Of a DNA stretch of 64,000 nt, positions 7,858-16,236 are shown one piece after another. The DNA is from Bacteroidales bacterium UBA5507 (GTDB taxonomy: Bacteria > Bacteroidota > Bacteroidia > Bacteroidales > Lentimicrobiaceae). Where the stretch lies: the NCBI GenBank assembly GCA_002426195.1, contig DIOT01000047.1:166303-230302 (forward strand), in the 5' to 3' direction. Position numbers and translations under genes: made by a program. The notes beneath the pieces were generated by a model. That model was not told the DNA's origin. It saw nothing but the letters and a program-made list of their open reading frames with translations, and made no database searches. Numbering within the stretch: position 1 is the first letter of the stretch; every line of letters starts with the position of its first letter.

Positions 7858-7913
7858 ATTTCAATAATGAAATTCTTAGGTGCAGAAAGCAAGGGTTAAT
7901 AAAATTGATTAAC
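7858..7913 (-). promoter_or_regulatory. Two hairpins in the rpmI-rplT gap
   Basis: On the minus strand GTTAAT/ATTAAC (7908-7913 with 7895-7900, 7-nt loop) is followed by ATTTCA/TGAAAT (7868-7873 with 7858-7863, 4-nt loop), ahead of the rplT start. They are AT-rich and without T-runs, so not terminators. A role in L20 feedback is speculative. Confidence 0.35.
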
Positions 7914-7920
7914 ACAAAAT

Positions 7921-8112
7921 TTACTGAAGCATATCTCTTACAACTTTTGCATCTGCCTTGTCAACAATAGCTGTGTAAGTTAAATTACGTTTGCGTTTTG
8001 TTGACTTTTTAGTCAGAATGTGACTTTTGTAAGCATGCTTCCTTTTCAGTTTACCGGTGCCGGTTACATCAAACCTTTTTTTGGCAGCGGATTTGGACTT
8101 CATTTTTGGCAT
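7921..8112 (-). CDS. rpmI: 50S ribosomal protein L35
   Basis: This is a 63-residue, strongly basic protein with the L35 signature MPKMKSKSAAKKRFDVTGTG, KLKRKHAYKSHILTKKSTKR and a C-terminal DAKVVRDML. Length is normal. It lies 40 bp after infC and before rplT in the conserved translation operon. Confidence 0.97.
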   Translation of the reverse strand: MPKMKSKSAAKKRFDVTGTGKLKRKHAYKSHILTKKSTKRKRNLTYTAIVDKADAKVVRDMLQ

Positions 8113-8152
8113 TACTAATGTTAATTTAGGTTTATATTGAGATTAAAAACTT

Positions 8153-8710
8153 CTACTTTTTGGGAGCGATAATCATAATCATCCTCTTTCCTTCAAGGAG
8201 GGGTAATTTTTCCACTTTACCGTAATCTTCAAGCAGTGAAGCGAATTGAAGCAGTTTTATTTCGCCCTGGTCTTTATATACAATGCTTCTGCCCCTGAAA
8301 AGAACTTCAACTTTTACTTTAGCACCTTCTTCAAGGAACTTCATAGCATGTTTTAGTTTAAAGTTAAAATCATGCTCATCAGTATTTGGTCCCAGTCTGA
8401 TTTCCTTTACTACAATTTTAGCAGATTTTGCTTTTATCTCTTTCTGCTTTCTCTTTAGCTCATAAAGGAATTTCTTATAATCGGTTATTTTACAAACCGG
8501 GGGATTAGCAGTAGGTGATATTTCTACTAAGTCGAGCTCTAATTTCTGAGCCATTGCAAGTGCATCTTTGATATTGTAGATTCCCTGCTCAGTGTTATCA
8601 CCAACAACCCTTACTACGGGTGCTTTTATCCTTTCATTAATAAGATGAGGGTCTTCCTGCTTCCTCTGTGGAGGTCTGGGGCCTCTTGGGTTTCTAAACG
8701 GTGTTGCTAT
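8153..8710 (-). CDS. infC: Translation initiation factor IF-3, AUA start codon
   Basis: IF-3 keeps 30S subunits free and discriminates against non-canonical start codons. The first ATG in frame (8554) would remove most of the N-domain. Translation upstream stays open and gives DPHLINERIKAPVVRVVG and EQGIYNIKDALAMA, conserved IF-3 sequence. It runs back to an AUA at 8710-8708 preceded by a strong Shine-Dalgarno AAGGAGGA (8717-8724), 6 nt away. That gives 185 residues. The C-domain (VVKEIRLGPNTDEHDF, VKVEVLFRGR) is intact. A rare start codon on infC is the known basis of IF-3 autoregulation in Escherichia coli (AUU). The gene lies between thrS and rpmI. Confidence 0.95.
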   Translation of the reverse strand: MATPFRNPRGPRPPQRKQEDPHLINERIKAPVVRVVGDNTEQGIYNIKDALAMAQKLELDLVEISPTANPPVCKITDYKKFLYELKRKQKEIKAKSAKIVVKEIRLGPNTDEHDFNFKLKHAMKFLEEGAKVKVEVLFRGRSIVYKDQGEIKLLQFASLLEDYGKVEKLPLLEGKRMIMIIAPKK

Positions 8711-8716
8711 GTTTAA

Positions 8717-8724
8717 TCCTCCTT
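8717..8724 (-). promoter_or_regulatory. Strong Shine-Dalgarno of infC
   Basis: AAGGAGGA on the minus strand is 6 nt before the AUA codon at 8710. Shine-Dalgarno sequences are scarce elsewhere in this window, so this one marks the non-AUG start and suggests translational control. Confidence 0.8.
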
Positions 8725-8747
8725 GTTTAATTAATAAATCGAAGCGA

Positions 8748-10682
8748 CTAGTGGGTTGCTTCTTTAACTTCTTTGTTTATTAAATTGATAAATTCTTCAA
8801 TACTTAATGATCCAAGGTCACCCACTCCGTGACGACGAACAGAAACACTTCCTTCAGCTTCCTCCTTTTCGCCTACAATAAGCATAAAAGGTATCTTCTT
8901 TACTTCAGCATCCCTGATTTTTCGTCCGGTTTTTTCGTTCCTTTCATCAATTTGGCTGCGAATTTCGGAATTATTTAGAATATCTGAAAGTTTTTTTGCA
9001 TAATCAAGGTATTTTTCACTGATTGGCAGTATAATAACCTGATCAGGAGTCAACCATAATGGAAATTTTCCACCTGTATGTTCAATCAAGACAGCAACAA
9101 AACGTTCCATAGATCCGAATGGTGCTCTGTGGATCATCACCGGACGATGTTTCTGGTTATCACTGCCAATATATTCAAGCTCAAATCGTTCCGGTAAGTT
9201 GTAATCAACCTGAATTGTTCCAAGTTGCCATTTCCTTCCTAAAGCATCTTTAACCATGAAGTCTAATTTCGGTCCGTAAAATGCAGCTTCACCATATTCA
9301 ACAACAGCATTTATACCGGCTTCCGCAACAGCCTCAATAATTGCACTTTCAGCTTTTTCCCAATTTTCATCACTTCCGATATATTTCTCGCGATTCTCGG
9401 GATCTCTTAATGATATCTGGGCTGTATAGTCTTTAAAATCAAGTGTCTTGAAGATATGTAACACTATGCCAATTACAGAAATAAACTCACTCTTTATCTG
9501 ATCAGGCATACAGAATAAATGAGCATCATCTTGTGTAAATCCTCTAACCCTGGTTAGCCCGTGTAATTCTCCGCTTTGTTCATATCTGTATACTGTTCCA
9601 AACTCAGCAAAACGAAGTGGAAGATCCTTATAGGACCTTGGCTTAGAAGCAAATATTTCGCAATGATGTGGACAATTCATAGGTTTTAACATGAACTGTT
9701 CGCCTTCTTCCGGAGTGTTAATTGGCTGGAAGCTGTCCTTTCCATATTTCTGAAAATGACCGGATGTCTTATATAATTCCACATTACCAATATGTGGAGT
9801 AATTACCGGTAGATAACCTGCCTTTTGCTGGACGTTCTTTAAAAAGCGCTCAAGTCTCTCTCTCAGTTGAGCTCCTTTAGGTAACCACAAAGGTAACCCC
9901 TGCCCTACTTTCTGTGAAAAAGTAAATAATTCCAGCTCTTTACCGAGCTTTCTATGATCACGCTTTTTAGCTTCTTCAAGTAGCTCCAGGTACTCAGTTA
10001 ATTCTTTCTGTTTAGGGAAAGTGATGCCATAAATCCTGGTAAGTTGCTTACGCTTTTCATCACCTCTCCAATAAGCTCCTGCGATATTTAACAGCTTAAC
10101 GGCCTTAATAACGCTTGTATCGGGCAAATGTGGGCCTCTGCATAAGTCAGTAAATGTGCCTGATTCATAAAAGGTTATCTGACCATCCTCCAAATCCTGG
10201 ATGAGCTCAATTTTATATTCATCATTTTTGTTAGAGAAATACTCAAGCGCTTGTTTCTTAGAAACATCCCTTCTTAAGAAATTTTGTTTCTCCCTTGCAA
10301 GGGCAAGCATTCTATCTTCTATCTCCTTGAGATCTTCAGATGTTATCTGGCGATCCCCAAAATCCATATCATAATAAAACCCATTCTCTATTGCTGGTCC
10401 TATACCAAATTTTACACCGGGATATAACTGCTCAACTGCCTCAGCCATAAGGTGTGCTGAAGAGTGCCACATAGTATGTTTACCTTCAGTCGATTCCCAT
10501 GTGTTTAGCTTAACCTGTGAGTCTTGATTTATAGGACGGGTTGCATCCCATATCTCTCCGTTAATAGTAGCTGAGAGGACATTTCTGGCCAATCCCTCGC
10601 TAATACTTTTAGCTATTTCCATGGCAGATATTCCCTTTGGGTACTGCCTTACGCTATTGTCGGGTAATGTAATGTTAATCAT
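8748..10682 (-). CDS. thrS: Threonyl-tRNA synthetase
   Basis: The class II aminoacyl-tRNA synthetase has 644 residues, a normal length. In order: an N-terminal TGS domain (1-60, NSVRQYPKGISAMEIAKSI), the editing domain with HSSAHLMAEAV and the CRGPHLPDT segment, the catalytic core with MNCPHHCEIF (zinc ligand Cys), motif 2 around GELHGLTRVRGFTQDDAH, and motif 3 around HRAPFGSMERF. A C-terminal anticodon-binding domain follows. It heads the thrS-infC-rpmI-rplT operon, with 37 bp to infC. A -7 box lies 20 bp before its ATG. Confidence 0.98.
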   Translation of the reverse strand: MINITLPDNSVRQYPKGISAMEIAKSISEGLARNVLSATINGEIWDATRPINQDSQVKLNTWESTEGKHTMWHSSAHLMAEAVEQLYPGVKFGIGPAIENGFYYDMDFGDRQITSEDLKEIEDRMLALAREKQNFLRRDVSKKQALEYFSNKNDEYKIELIQDLEDGQITFYESGTFTDLCRGPHLPDTSVIKAVKLLNIAGAYWRGDEKRKQLTRIYGITFPKQKELTEYLELLEEAKKRDHRKLGKELELFTFSQKVGQGLPLWLPKGAQLRERLERFLKNVQQKAGYLPVITPHIGNVELYKTSGHFQKYGKDSFQPINTPEEGEQFMLKPMNCPHHCEIFASKPRSYKDLPLRFAEFGTVYRYEQSGELHGLTRVRGFTQDDAHLFCMPDQIKSEFISVIGIVLHIFKTLDFKDYTAQISLRDPENREKYIGSDENWEKAESAIIEAVAEAGINAVVEYGEAAFYGPKLDFMVKDALGRKWQLGTIQVDYNLPERFELEYIGSDNQKHRPVMIHRAPFGSMERFVAVLIEHTGGKFPLWLTPDQVIILPISEKYLDYAKKLSDILNNSEIRSQIDERNEKTGRKIRDAEVKKIPFMLIVGEKEEAEGSVSVRRHGVGDLGSLSIEEFINLINKEVKEATH

Positions 10683-10701
10683 AGCATTTCTTAAAAGGGG
10701 A

Positions 10702-10709
10702 CAAAGATA
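10702..10709 (-). promoter_or_regulatory. -7 box of thrS operon
   Basis: TATCTTTG on the minus strand matches TAnnTTTG and lies 19 bp before the thrS ATG. Confidence 0.65.
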
Positions 10710-10767
10710 GGTAATTTTATATCATCTTTGACCAATTGACAAGGTTAATATTGTAAGTATATCATTA

Positions 10768-10775
10768 TAACTTTG
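10768..10775 (+). promoter_or_regulatory. -7 box of membrane protein gene
   Basis: TAACTTTG matches TAnnTTTG and lies 21 bp before the ATG at 10797. It also argues against an in-frame TTG start at 10773, which falls inside the box. Confidence 0.6.
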
Positions 10776-10796
10776 CGCAACCTAAAACAACCAATA

Positions 10797-11492
10797 ATGA
10801 ACAGAAAAGATTTGATTTTTATTCTTATTGCTATTACAATTTTTCTGCCATTTATTTTAATCAATAGTTTCTACCAGGCATATGCATCCTTTAATCACGA
10901 TTATCCAATGATAATGAGCATGATCAAGTTTGCAATTCTTGCCACTTTGGGAGAAGCACTCGGATCAAGAATTAAATCGGGTGAATATACCCCATCAGGC
11001 TTCGGACTTTTTCCAAGAGCTTTTGTTTGGGCTATCCTGGGATTCTCAATTAAACTGGCGTTTGTAATTTTTACTGCCGGTACTATCGACTTCCTTTCAT
11101 TCATGGGAATGGATAACGTTAAAGAAGTGTACGCAGGAGGTTTTACAGCAGGTAAACTATTCATTGCCTTCTGCATTAGTTTCTTTATGAATACAATATT
11201 TGGTCCGGTAATGATGACAACTCATAAAGTAACCGACACGCACATTTTGCTAACAGGCGGTACAATGAGTGGCTTATTTTCACGGATAAAGGTTTCAGAG
11301 ATTCTTAAAAATATTAATTGGGATGTGCAATGGAATTTCGTATTCAAAAAGTCAATTCCTCTTTTCTGGTATCCTGCACATACTATTACCTTCCTTCTGC
11401 CTCAGGAATATCAGGTGCTTTTTGCCGCATTTTTAAGCATAGCGCTGGGATTAATACTTGCAATTGCATCAGTAAAAGGCAGAAATAAGTAA
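10797..11492 (+). CDS. Mpv17/PMP22-like integral membrane protein
   Basis: The 231-residue protein has about four to five membrane segments. The C-terminal block (SIPLFWYPAHTITFLLPQEYQVLFAAFLS) resembles the conserved end of Mpv17/PMP22 family proteins, which sit in organelle membranes of eukaryotes and occur sporadically in bacteria. The assignment rests on pattern memory only. Function is unknown; the family is linked to small-solute permeability. It stands alone, divergent from thrS, with 141 bp to the aminotransferase. Start chosen at ATG 10797 after the -7 box. Confidence 0.55.
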   Translation: MNRKDLIFILIAITIFLPFILINSFYQAYASFNHDYPMIMSMIKFAILATLGEALGSRIKSGEYTPSGFGLFPRAFVWAILGFSIKLAFVIFTAGTIDFLSFMGMDNVKEVYAGGFTAGKLFIAFCISFFMNTIFGPVMMTTHKVTDTHILLTGGTMSGLFSRIKVSEILKNINWDVQWNFVFKKSIPLFWYPAHTITFLLPQEYQVLFAAFLSIALGLILAIASVKGRNK

Positions 11493-11633
11493 ACATCTAA
11501 ATGTGCGTAAAACAACAATTTAAAGTGCCATATTAAACATATTATGTAACTTGCAGCCATAAATGCGCAAACGTTTGTATTTAAAATGATTATTGGGATT
11601 AGCTAGAAAAATAAACCAAAAAAATATAGAGTA

Positions 11634-12986
11634 ATGAATGAACAGTTCAGAAAGGACACTCCCATTAACTATGATGTAGTAAGTTCCGTTATTACCAAAA
11701 TGAATTTACCTAACGTTGGAAAGGCCAGTATTAGAGAAATTAAAAAAATTATTGATTTAATTGAGGCCCAAACAGGTACTCGTTTTATAAGAATGGAAAT
11801 GGGTATTCCCGGTCTTAAACCACCTGCTATTGGCACAAATGCTGAAATTAAAGCACTCCAAGATGGTGTGGCTGCAATATATCCTGATATTGAAGGTACT
11901 CCTGTCCTAAAAAATGAGATGGCCAGGTTTGTAAAAAATTTTATTGATATTGATGTCAAACCTGAATCATGCATTCCAACGGTGGGCAGCATGCAGGGAA
12001 GCTTCGCTGCTTTTTTAACTCTGAAAAGGTTACATGCAGAAAGAGACACTACACTTTTCATAGATCCCGGATTTCCGGTACACAAACAACAGCATAAAGT
12101 TCTTGGTCAAAAATTCGAGAGTTTTGATGTCTATGATTTCAGGGGTGATAAACTCAGAGATAAACTGGAGTCATATTTTTCAACAGGAAGAATTCATTCA
12201 GTGCTTTATTCTAATCCAAATAATCCATCATGGATCTGTTTCACTGATGACGAACTAAAGATAATTGGTGAACTTGCTAATAAATATAATGTAATCATTT
12301 GTGAAGATCTGGCATATTTTGGAATGGACTTCAGAACTGATTACTCAGTTCCAGGCAAAGCTCCTTTCCAACCAACCGTGGCTAAGTATACCGATAACTA
12401 TATTCTCTTCATTTCCAGCTCAAAAGTGTTTAGTTATGCTGGACAGAGAATAGGTATGATGGTTGTATCAGATAAACTATTCCAATACAAATCTGAAAAT
12501 TTACTTAATTACTATAGCAGTGACATCTTTGGAAGAGCGATGATATACGGGACTGTTTATGCTCTAAGTTCCGGCACTTCACATTCAGCTCAATATGCTC
12601 TTGCTGCAATGCTGAAAGCTACAAACGACGGTGAGTACAACATGCTCAGCGAAGTGAAGATATACGAAGAGAAAGCCAGGGTAATGAAGGATATTTTTAC
12701 AAGAAACGGTTTTAAAATAGTTTACGACAAGGATGTTGATAAACCAATAGCCGATGGATTCTATTTTACGATTTCGTATCCGGGCTTTAGTGGAGAAGAG
12801 CTAATTGAGGAATTATTCTATTATGGTGTAAGTGCTATCTCATTAGCCATTACAGGAAGCACCAGACTCGAAGGATTAAGAGCATGTGTTTCATTGGTTA
12901 ATCCAGCCCAATTTCCAGATCTCGAATTGAGATTGAAGAAATTCCACGAACACCATGCTGTTAATGCTACTTCTGTAAGTCTCTAA
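11634..12986 (+). CDS. PLP-dependent aminotransferase, class I/II
   Basis: The 450-residue fold-type I enzyme has the substrate-binding MGIPGLKPP near the N-terminus, YPDIEGTPVLKNEMARF, the SNPNNPSW motif, a DLAYFGMDFR segment with the cofactor-contacting Asp/Tyr, and the Schiff-base lysine K264 in FISSSKVFSYAGQRIG. Near the C-terminus, GSTRLEGLRACVSLV supplies the arginine that binds the substrate carboxylate. The family transfers amino groups between amino acids and 2-oxo acids; the exact substrate is not readable. It lies upstream of the 2-oxoacid oxidoreductase operon, which could consume its products, but a separate promoter lies between. Confidence 0.88.
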   Translation: MNEQFRKDTPINYDVVSSVITKMNLPNVGKASIREIKKIIDLIEAQTGTRFIRMEMGIPGLKPPAIGTNAEIKALQDGVAAIYPDIEGTPVLKNEMARFVKNFIDIDVKPESCIPTVGSMQGSFAAFLTLKRLHAERDTTLFIDPGFPVHKQQHKVLGQKFESFDVYDFRGDKLRDKLESYFSTGRIHSVLYSNPNNPSWICFTDDELKIIGELANKYNVIICEDLAYFGMDFRTDYSVPGKAPFQPTVAKYTDNYILFISSSKVFSYAGQRIGMMVVSDKLFQYKSENLLNYYSSDIFGRAMIYGTVYALSSGTSHSAQYALAAMLKATNDGEYNMLSEVKIYEEKARVMKDIFTRNGFKIVYDKDVDKPIADGFYFTISYPGFSGEELIEELFYYGVSAISLAITGSTRLEGLRACVSLVNPAQFPDLELRLKKFHEHHAVNATSVSL

Positions 12987-13042
12987 TTTTCATTAAGCAA
13001 CATAAATTGCAGACAATTGCATATGAAGCAGTTGGATGACTG

Positions 13043-13059
13043 TTTAAAACCGTTTTAAA
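13043..13059. promoter_or_regulatory. 17-bp palindrome upstream of the 2-oxoacid oxidoreductase operon
   Basis: TTTAAAAC-c-GTTTTAAA is a perfect dyad with 8-bp arms and one central base. The short centre makes an RNA hairpin unlikely and favours a protein-binding operator, about 60 bp upstream of the -7 box at 13118. Confidence 0.5.
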
Positions 13060-13117
13060 TAAGCTCATTTTAAGCAATTTACAGTTCAATTGTGACTTCC
13101 GGATCATTTTAAATTCT

Positions 13118-13125
13118 TAATTTTG
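13118..13125 (+). promoter_or_regulatory. -7 box of korDABC operon
   Basis: TAATTTTG matches TAnnTTTG and is 35 bp before the ATG at 13161. Confidence 0.6.
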
Positions 13126-13160
13126 TTGCAAGAATTACAATCTTCTAAATCATAACTATT

Positions 13161-13385
13161 ATGGCAAAAGTCAAAGGTGATATTGTAATTGACGTCGAGA
13201 AATGTAAGGGTTGTCAGGTATGCATTCCTGCTTGCCCTAATGATGTCATTGGAGTATCGAAAAATGTGAATGGCAAAGGTTATAACTATGTCGAAACTGT
13301 GAATGAAGAATGCATCGGTTGTTCGAATTGTGCAATAGTTTGCCCCGATGGAGTTATCACAGTCTACAGAAAAAGAATTGAGTAA
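13161..13385 (+). CDS. korD: 2-oxoacid:ferredoxin oxidoreductase, delta (ferredoxin) subunit
   Basis: The 74-residue protein carries two 4Fe-4S motifs, CKGCQVCIPACP and CIGCSNCAIVCP. They form the ferredoxin-like subunit that passes electrons out of the complex. It is the first of four genes (delta, alpha, beta, gamma) separated by 3-19 bp. Substrate choice (2-oxoglutarate versus branched-chain 2-oxoacids) cannot be decided from this subunit. Confidence 0.93.
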   Translation: MAKVKGDIVIDVEKCKGCQVCIPACPNDVIGVSKNVNGKGYNYVETVNEECIGCSNCAIVCPDGVITVYRKRIE

Positions 13386-13402
13386 GAAAATTTAATTACT
13401 AA

Positions 13403-14491
13403 ATGAGTATGAAAGAATTAAGATTAATGAAAGGCAATGAAGCCTTTGCCGAAGCCGCTATCAGAGCTGGTGCCGATGGTTACTTTGGTTACCCGATTAC
13501 ACCTCAGTCAGAAGTAATGGAATACCTCATGGCGCAGAAGCCTCATGAAAGAACCGGTATGGTAGTGCTCCAGGCAGAAAGCGAAATAGCAGCTATTAAT
13601 ATGGTTTATGCCGGTGCTTCCTGTGGTAAACGTGTTCTCACTTCATCATCAAGCCCTGGTATCAGCTTAAAGCAGGAAGGTATCTCTTATATTGCCGGTG
13701 CTGAACTCCCATGTGTTATTCTTAACGCCGTTCGTGGAGGCCCAGGATTAGGTACTATTCAACCTTCTCAAAGCGATTATTTCCAATCAACTAAAGGTGG
13801 TGGACATGGTGACTATCGTTTGATAGTTCTTGCCCCTTCATCAGTTCAGGAAATGTCGGATTTCGCATCTTTATCATTTGACCTCGCTTTTAAATACAGA
13901 AATCCTGTATTAATTCTGTCAGACGGTGCTATTGGTCAGATGATGGAAAAAGTTTACCTCGATGATCAGAGACCAAGATTTACCGAAGAAGAAATAATAA
14001 AGAATACTCCTTGGGCAACAACAGGTAAGACTGCCAACCGCGAAAGAAACATTATAACTTCATTGAACCTTGATTCTCATGTTCAGGAAGAACACAATAT
14101 TCACCTTCAGGCTAAATATCGTGAAATTGAAAAGAATGAAGTACGATATGAAGCCCTGCATTGTGAAGATGCTGAGTATGTTATTGTTGCTTATGGATCA
14201 GGTGCTCGCCTAAGCCAGAAAGCTGTTGACATTGCAAGAGCAAAAGGAATAAAAGTCGGACTCTTACGTCCTATTACTCTCTTCCCATTCCCAAAAGCTC
14301 CTTTAGCTGAGCTGGCCGGTCGGGTTAAGGGTTTTATGACTGTAGAAATGAGTGCCGGTCAAATGATCGAAGATGTTAAGCTAGCTATAGAATGCAAAGT
14401 TAAAGTTGAACATTTCGGTCGCATGGGTGGAATTATACCTTCACCACAAGAAATAGTGGATGCTTTAGAATCTAAATTAATCGGAGGATAA
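13403..14491 (+). CDS. korA: 2-oxoacid:ferredoxin oxidoreductase, alpha subunit
   Basis: The 362-residue subunit starts with MKGNEAFAEAAIRAGADGYFGYPITPQSE, the conserved pyrimidine-binding domain I with the YPITP motif contacting thiamine pyrophosphate and substrate. The central region (SSSPGISLKQEG, RGGPGLGTIQPSQSDYFQ) and the domain II segment (VAYGSGARL, KVGLLRPITLFPFP) are as expected for KorA/VorB-type alpha subunits. Annotation pipelines often call close homologues VorB (3-methyl-2-oxobutanoate). It is separated from the beta gene by 3 bp, so the two are coupled. Confidence 0.92.
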   Translation: MSMKELRLMKGNEAFAEAAIRAGADGYFGYPITPQSEVMEYLMAQKPHERTGMVVLQAESEIAAINMVYAGASCGKRVLTSSSSPGISLKQEGISYIAGAELPCVILNAVRGGPGLGTIQPSQSDYFQSTKGGGHGDYRLIVLAPSSVQEMSDFASLSFDLAFKYRNPVLILSDGAIGQMMEKVYLDDQRPRFTEEEIIKNTPWATTGKTANRERNIITSLNLDSHVQEEHNIHLQAKYREIEKNEVRYEALHCEDAEYVIVAYGSGARLSQKAVDIARAKGIKVGLLRPITLFPFPKAPLAELAGRVKGFMTVEMSAGQMIEDVKLAIECKVKVEHFGRMGGIIPSPQEIVDALESKLIGG

Positions 14492-14494
14492 GAA

Positions 14495-15271
14495 ATGGAT
14501 ACTGTAACAAAAGATGATATCCGCAAACCGGAAAATCTAATATATAAAAGAACCAATCTCCTGACTGACAAGACTATGAGTTATTGTCCCGGTTGTGGAC
14601 ATGGTACTACCCATAGAATCATAATGGAAGTTCTTGAGGAAATGGGAATTCAGGAAAAGACTATCGGTATCGCTCCGGTTGGATGCTCCGTTTTAGCCTA
14701 CGAATTTATGAACATCGATATGCAGCAGGCTGCACATGGAAGGGCTCCTGCATTAGCTACCGCTGTTAAACGCCTTATGCCTGAAAAGTTTGTCTTTACT
14801 TACCAGGGTGATGGTGACCTCGCTGCTATTGGTACAGCCGAAACAATTCATGCCTGCAACAGAGGCGAAAATATCGTCATAATTTTTATTAATAACGGTA
14901 TCTATGGAATGACCGGTGGCCAAATGGCTCCAACTACGCTTCCTAATATGAAATCTTCAACTTCACCTTACGGTCGTGATGTAAAATTGATGGGAAACCC
15001 ATTGAAGATTACAGAATTGGTTGCTCAGTTACCTGGTACTCTTTACGTAACACGTCAGGCTGTTCATACTCCTGCTGCCGTTAGAAGAACAAAGAAAGCC
15101 ATTAGGAAAGCTTTTGAAAACCAAAAGCTTAATAAAGGATTGTCATTTGTTGAAGTGGTGTCAAACTGCAACTCAGGTTGGAAAATGACCCCAAATCAAG
15201 CTAATGAATGGATGGTTGAGAATATGTTCCCATTCTATCCTTTAGGCGATATTAAAGTAAACGAGGATTAA
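14495..15271 (+). CDS. korB: 2-oxoacid:ferredoxin oxidoreductase, beta (thiamine pyrophosphate) subunit
   Basis: The 258-residue subunit has the CPGCGHGTTHR motif, the AHGRAPALATAVKRL helix and the thiamine pyrophosphate/Mg motif GDGDLAAIGTAE ending in NNGIYGMTGGQ. These identify the TPP-binding half of the CoA-acylating oxidoreductase. Together with alpha it decarboxylates a 2-oxoacid to acyl-CoA while reducing ferredoxin, a reversible anaerobic alternative to the dehydrogenase complexes. Confidence 0.94.
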   Translation: MDTVTKDDIRKPENLIYKRTNLLTDKTMSYCPGCGHGTTHRIIMEVLEEMGIQEKTIGIAPVGCSVLAYEFMNIDMQQAAHGRAPALATAVKRLMPEKFVFTYQGDGDLAAIGTAETIHACNRGENIVIIFINNGIYGMTGGQMAPTTLPNMKSSTSPYGRDVKLMGNPLKITELVAQLPGTLYVTRQAVHTPAAVRRTKKAIRKAFENQKLNKGLSFVEVVSNCNSGWKMTPNQANEWMVENMFPFYPLGDIKVNED

Positions 15272-15290
15272 CCTTTAAAAACTGTAAATA

Positions 15291-15845
15291 ATGACTGAAG
15301 AAATTTTAATAGCAGGATTTGGAGGACAGGGAGTTCTTTCTATGGGCAAGATACTCGCATATTCTGGTGTCATGGGCAATAAAGAAGTCAGCTGGATGCC
15401 AAGCTATGGTCCCGAAATGCGCGGTGGTACTGCAAATGTTACTGTTATCATAAGCGATGACAGAATAAGTTCTCCTATATTAAGTTTAGTTGACACAGCA
15501 ATTATTCTGAATCAACAATCACTCGATAAATTTGAGAATAGTGTAAAACCAGGAGGTATTCTTATTTACGATCCTAATGGAATTACTAAACGCCCAACAA
15601 GAAGAGATATTAATATCTATTCTATTCATGCTGCCGATGAGGCCGCTAAGATGGGATTAACCAAAGTATTTAACATGATAGTGCTTGGTGGATTCCTTAA
15701 GATTAAACCTGTTGTTCAACCAGAGTTCATACATAAAGGACTCGAAAAATCTCTTCCCGTTAGGCATCATAATATGATTCCTGAGAATGAGAAAGCAATT
15801 GAAAGAGGGAAAGAGATTATTACTCCGGAATTCCTTCTCAATTAG
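15291..15845 (+). CDS. korC: 2-oxoacid:ferredoxin oxidoreductase, gamma subunit
   Basis: The 184-residue subunit opens with EEILIAGFGGQGVLSMGKILAYSG and has SWMPSYGPEMRGGTANVTVIIS, hallmarks of the gamma subunit of KOR/VOR-type enzymes. The central part (LNQQSLDKFENSVKPGG) and the LGGFLK segment complete the domain. It is the last gene of the operon, followed by a strong terminator at 15871. Confidence 0.93.
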   Translation: MTEEILIAGFGGQGVLSMGKILAYSGVMGNKEVSWMPSYGPEMRGGTANVTVIISDDRISSPILSLVDTAIILNQQSLDKFENSVKPGGILIYDPNGITKRPTRRDINIYSIHAADEAAKMGLTKVFNMIVLGGFLKIKPVVQPEFIHKGLEKSLPVRHHNMIPENEKAIERGKEIITPEFLLN

Positions 15846-15870
15846 AACACACTCACAATTCTTTATACAT

Positions 15871-15899
15871 GAGCCTTTGGATATCCAAAGGCTCTTTTT
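15871..15899 (+). terminator. Terminator of korDABC
   Basis: GAGCCTTTGG and CCAAAGGCTC form a 10-bp GC-containing stem (15871-15894) followed by TTTTTA. The next gene on minus ends at 15898, so the signal overlaps its stop region. Confidence 0.9.
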
Positions 15900-16227
15900 A
15901 TTGGAATAATAATTTATAATATCTTGAAATCCGATCTCTTAATTCACTCAGTGAAACATATTTGCTAAACCTGAAGCTCTCTCTGCTATCAAAAAAGCCA
16001 ACGATAACCGGACTCTCATAAACACCCATGTCCGATGCCAATGCTGGGAATTCAGACCTGTTTACAAACAGCAGCTCCATCATATTAAACTCTGATTCAA
16101 CCAATTCAATCACCTTGGGTCGAAGTGCAATGCAAGGTGCACATGAGTCATTGAAAAAATAAACCAAAACAGCTTCTTTAGAACTAACTGTTTCTTTTAA
16201 TTCAGCTTCACTTTTAAGTATCTTCAT
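15898..16227 (-). CDS. Thioredoxin-family protein
   Basis: The 109-residue protein has no signal peptide, so it is probably cytoplasmic. The redox site is C29-A-P-C32 (FFNDSCAPCIALRP), and a thioredoxin-like cis-proline region lies in YESPVIVGFF. The CAPC sequence differs from the CGPC of true thioredoxin, suggesting a specialised role. It lies 9 bp downstream of the permease gene and probably shares its transcript. Confidence 0.8.
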   Translation of the reverse strand: MKILKSEAELKETVSSKEAVLVYFFNDSCAPCIALRPKVIELVESEFNMMELLFVNRSEFPALASDMGVYESPVIVGFFDSRESFRFSKYVSLSELRDRISRYYKLLFQ

Positions 16228-16236
16228 TTTTTTTAA

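Noticed and set aside
8153..8554. Short IF-3 starting at the first ATG
   Set aside because: This would delete most of the conserved N-domain that is encoded upstream in the same frame from the AUA with a strong ribosome binding site.
11669..12085. 138-codon open frame opposite the aminotransferase
   Set aside because: The plus-strand frame is a clear aminotransferase; the opposite frame shows no family features.
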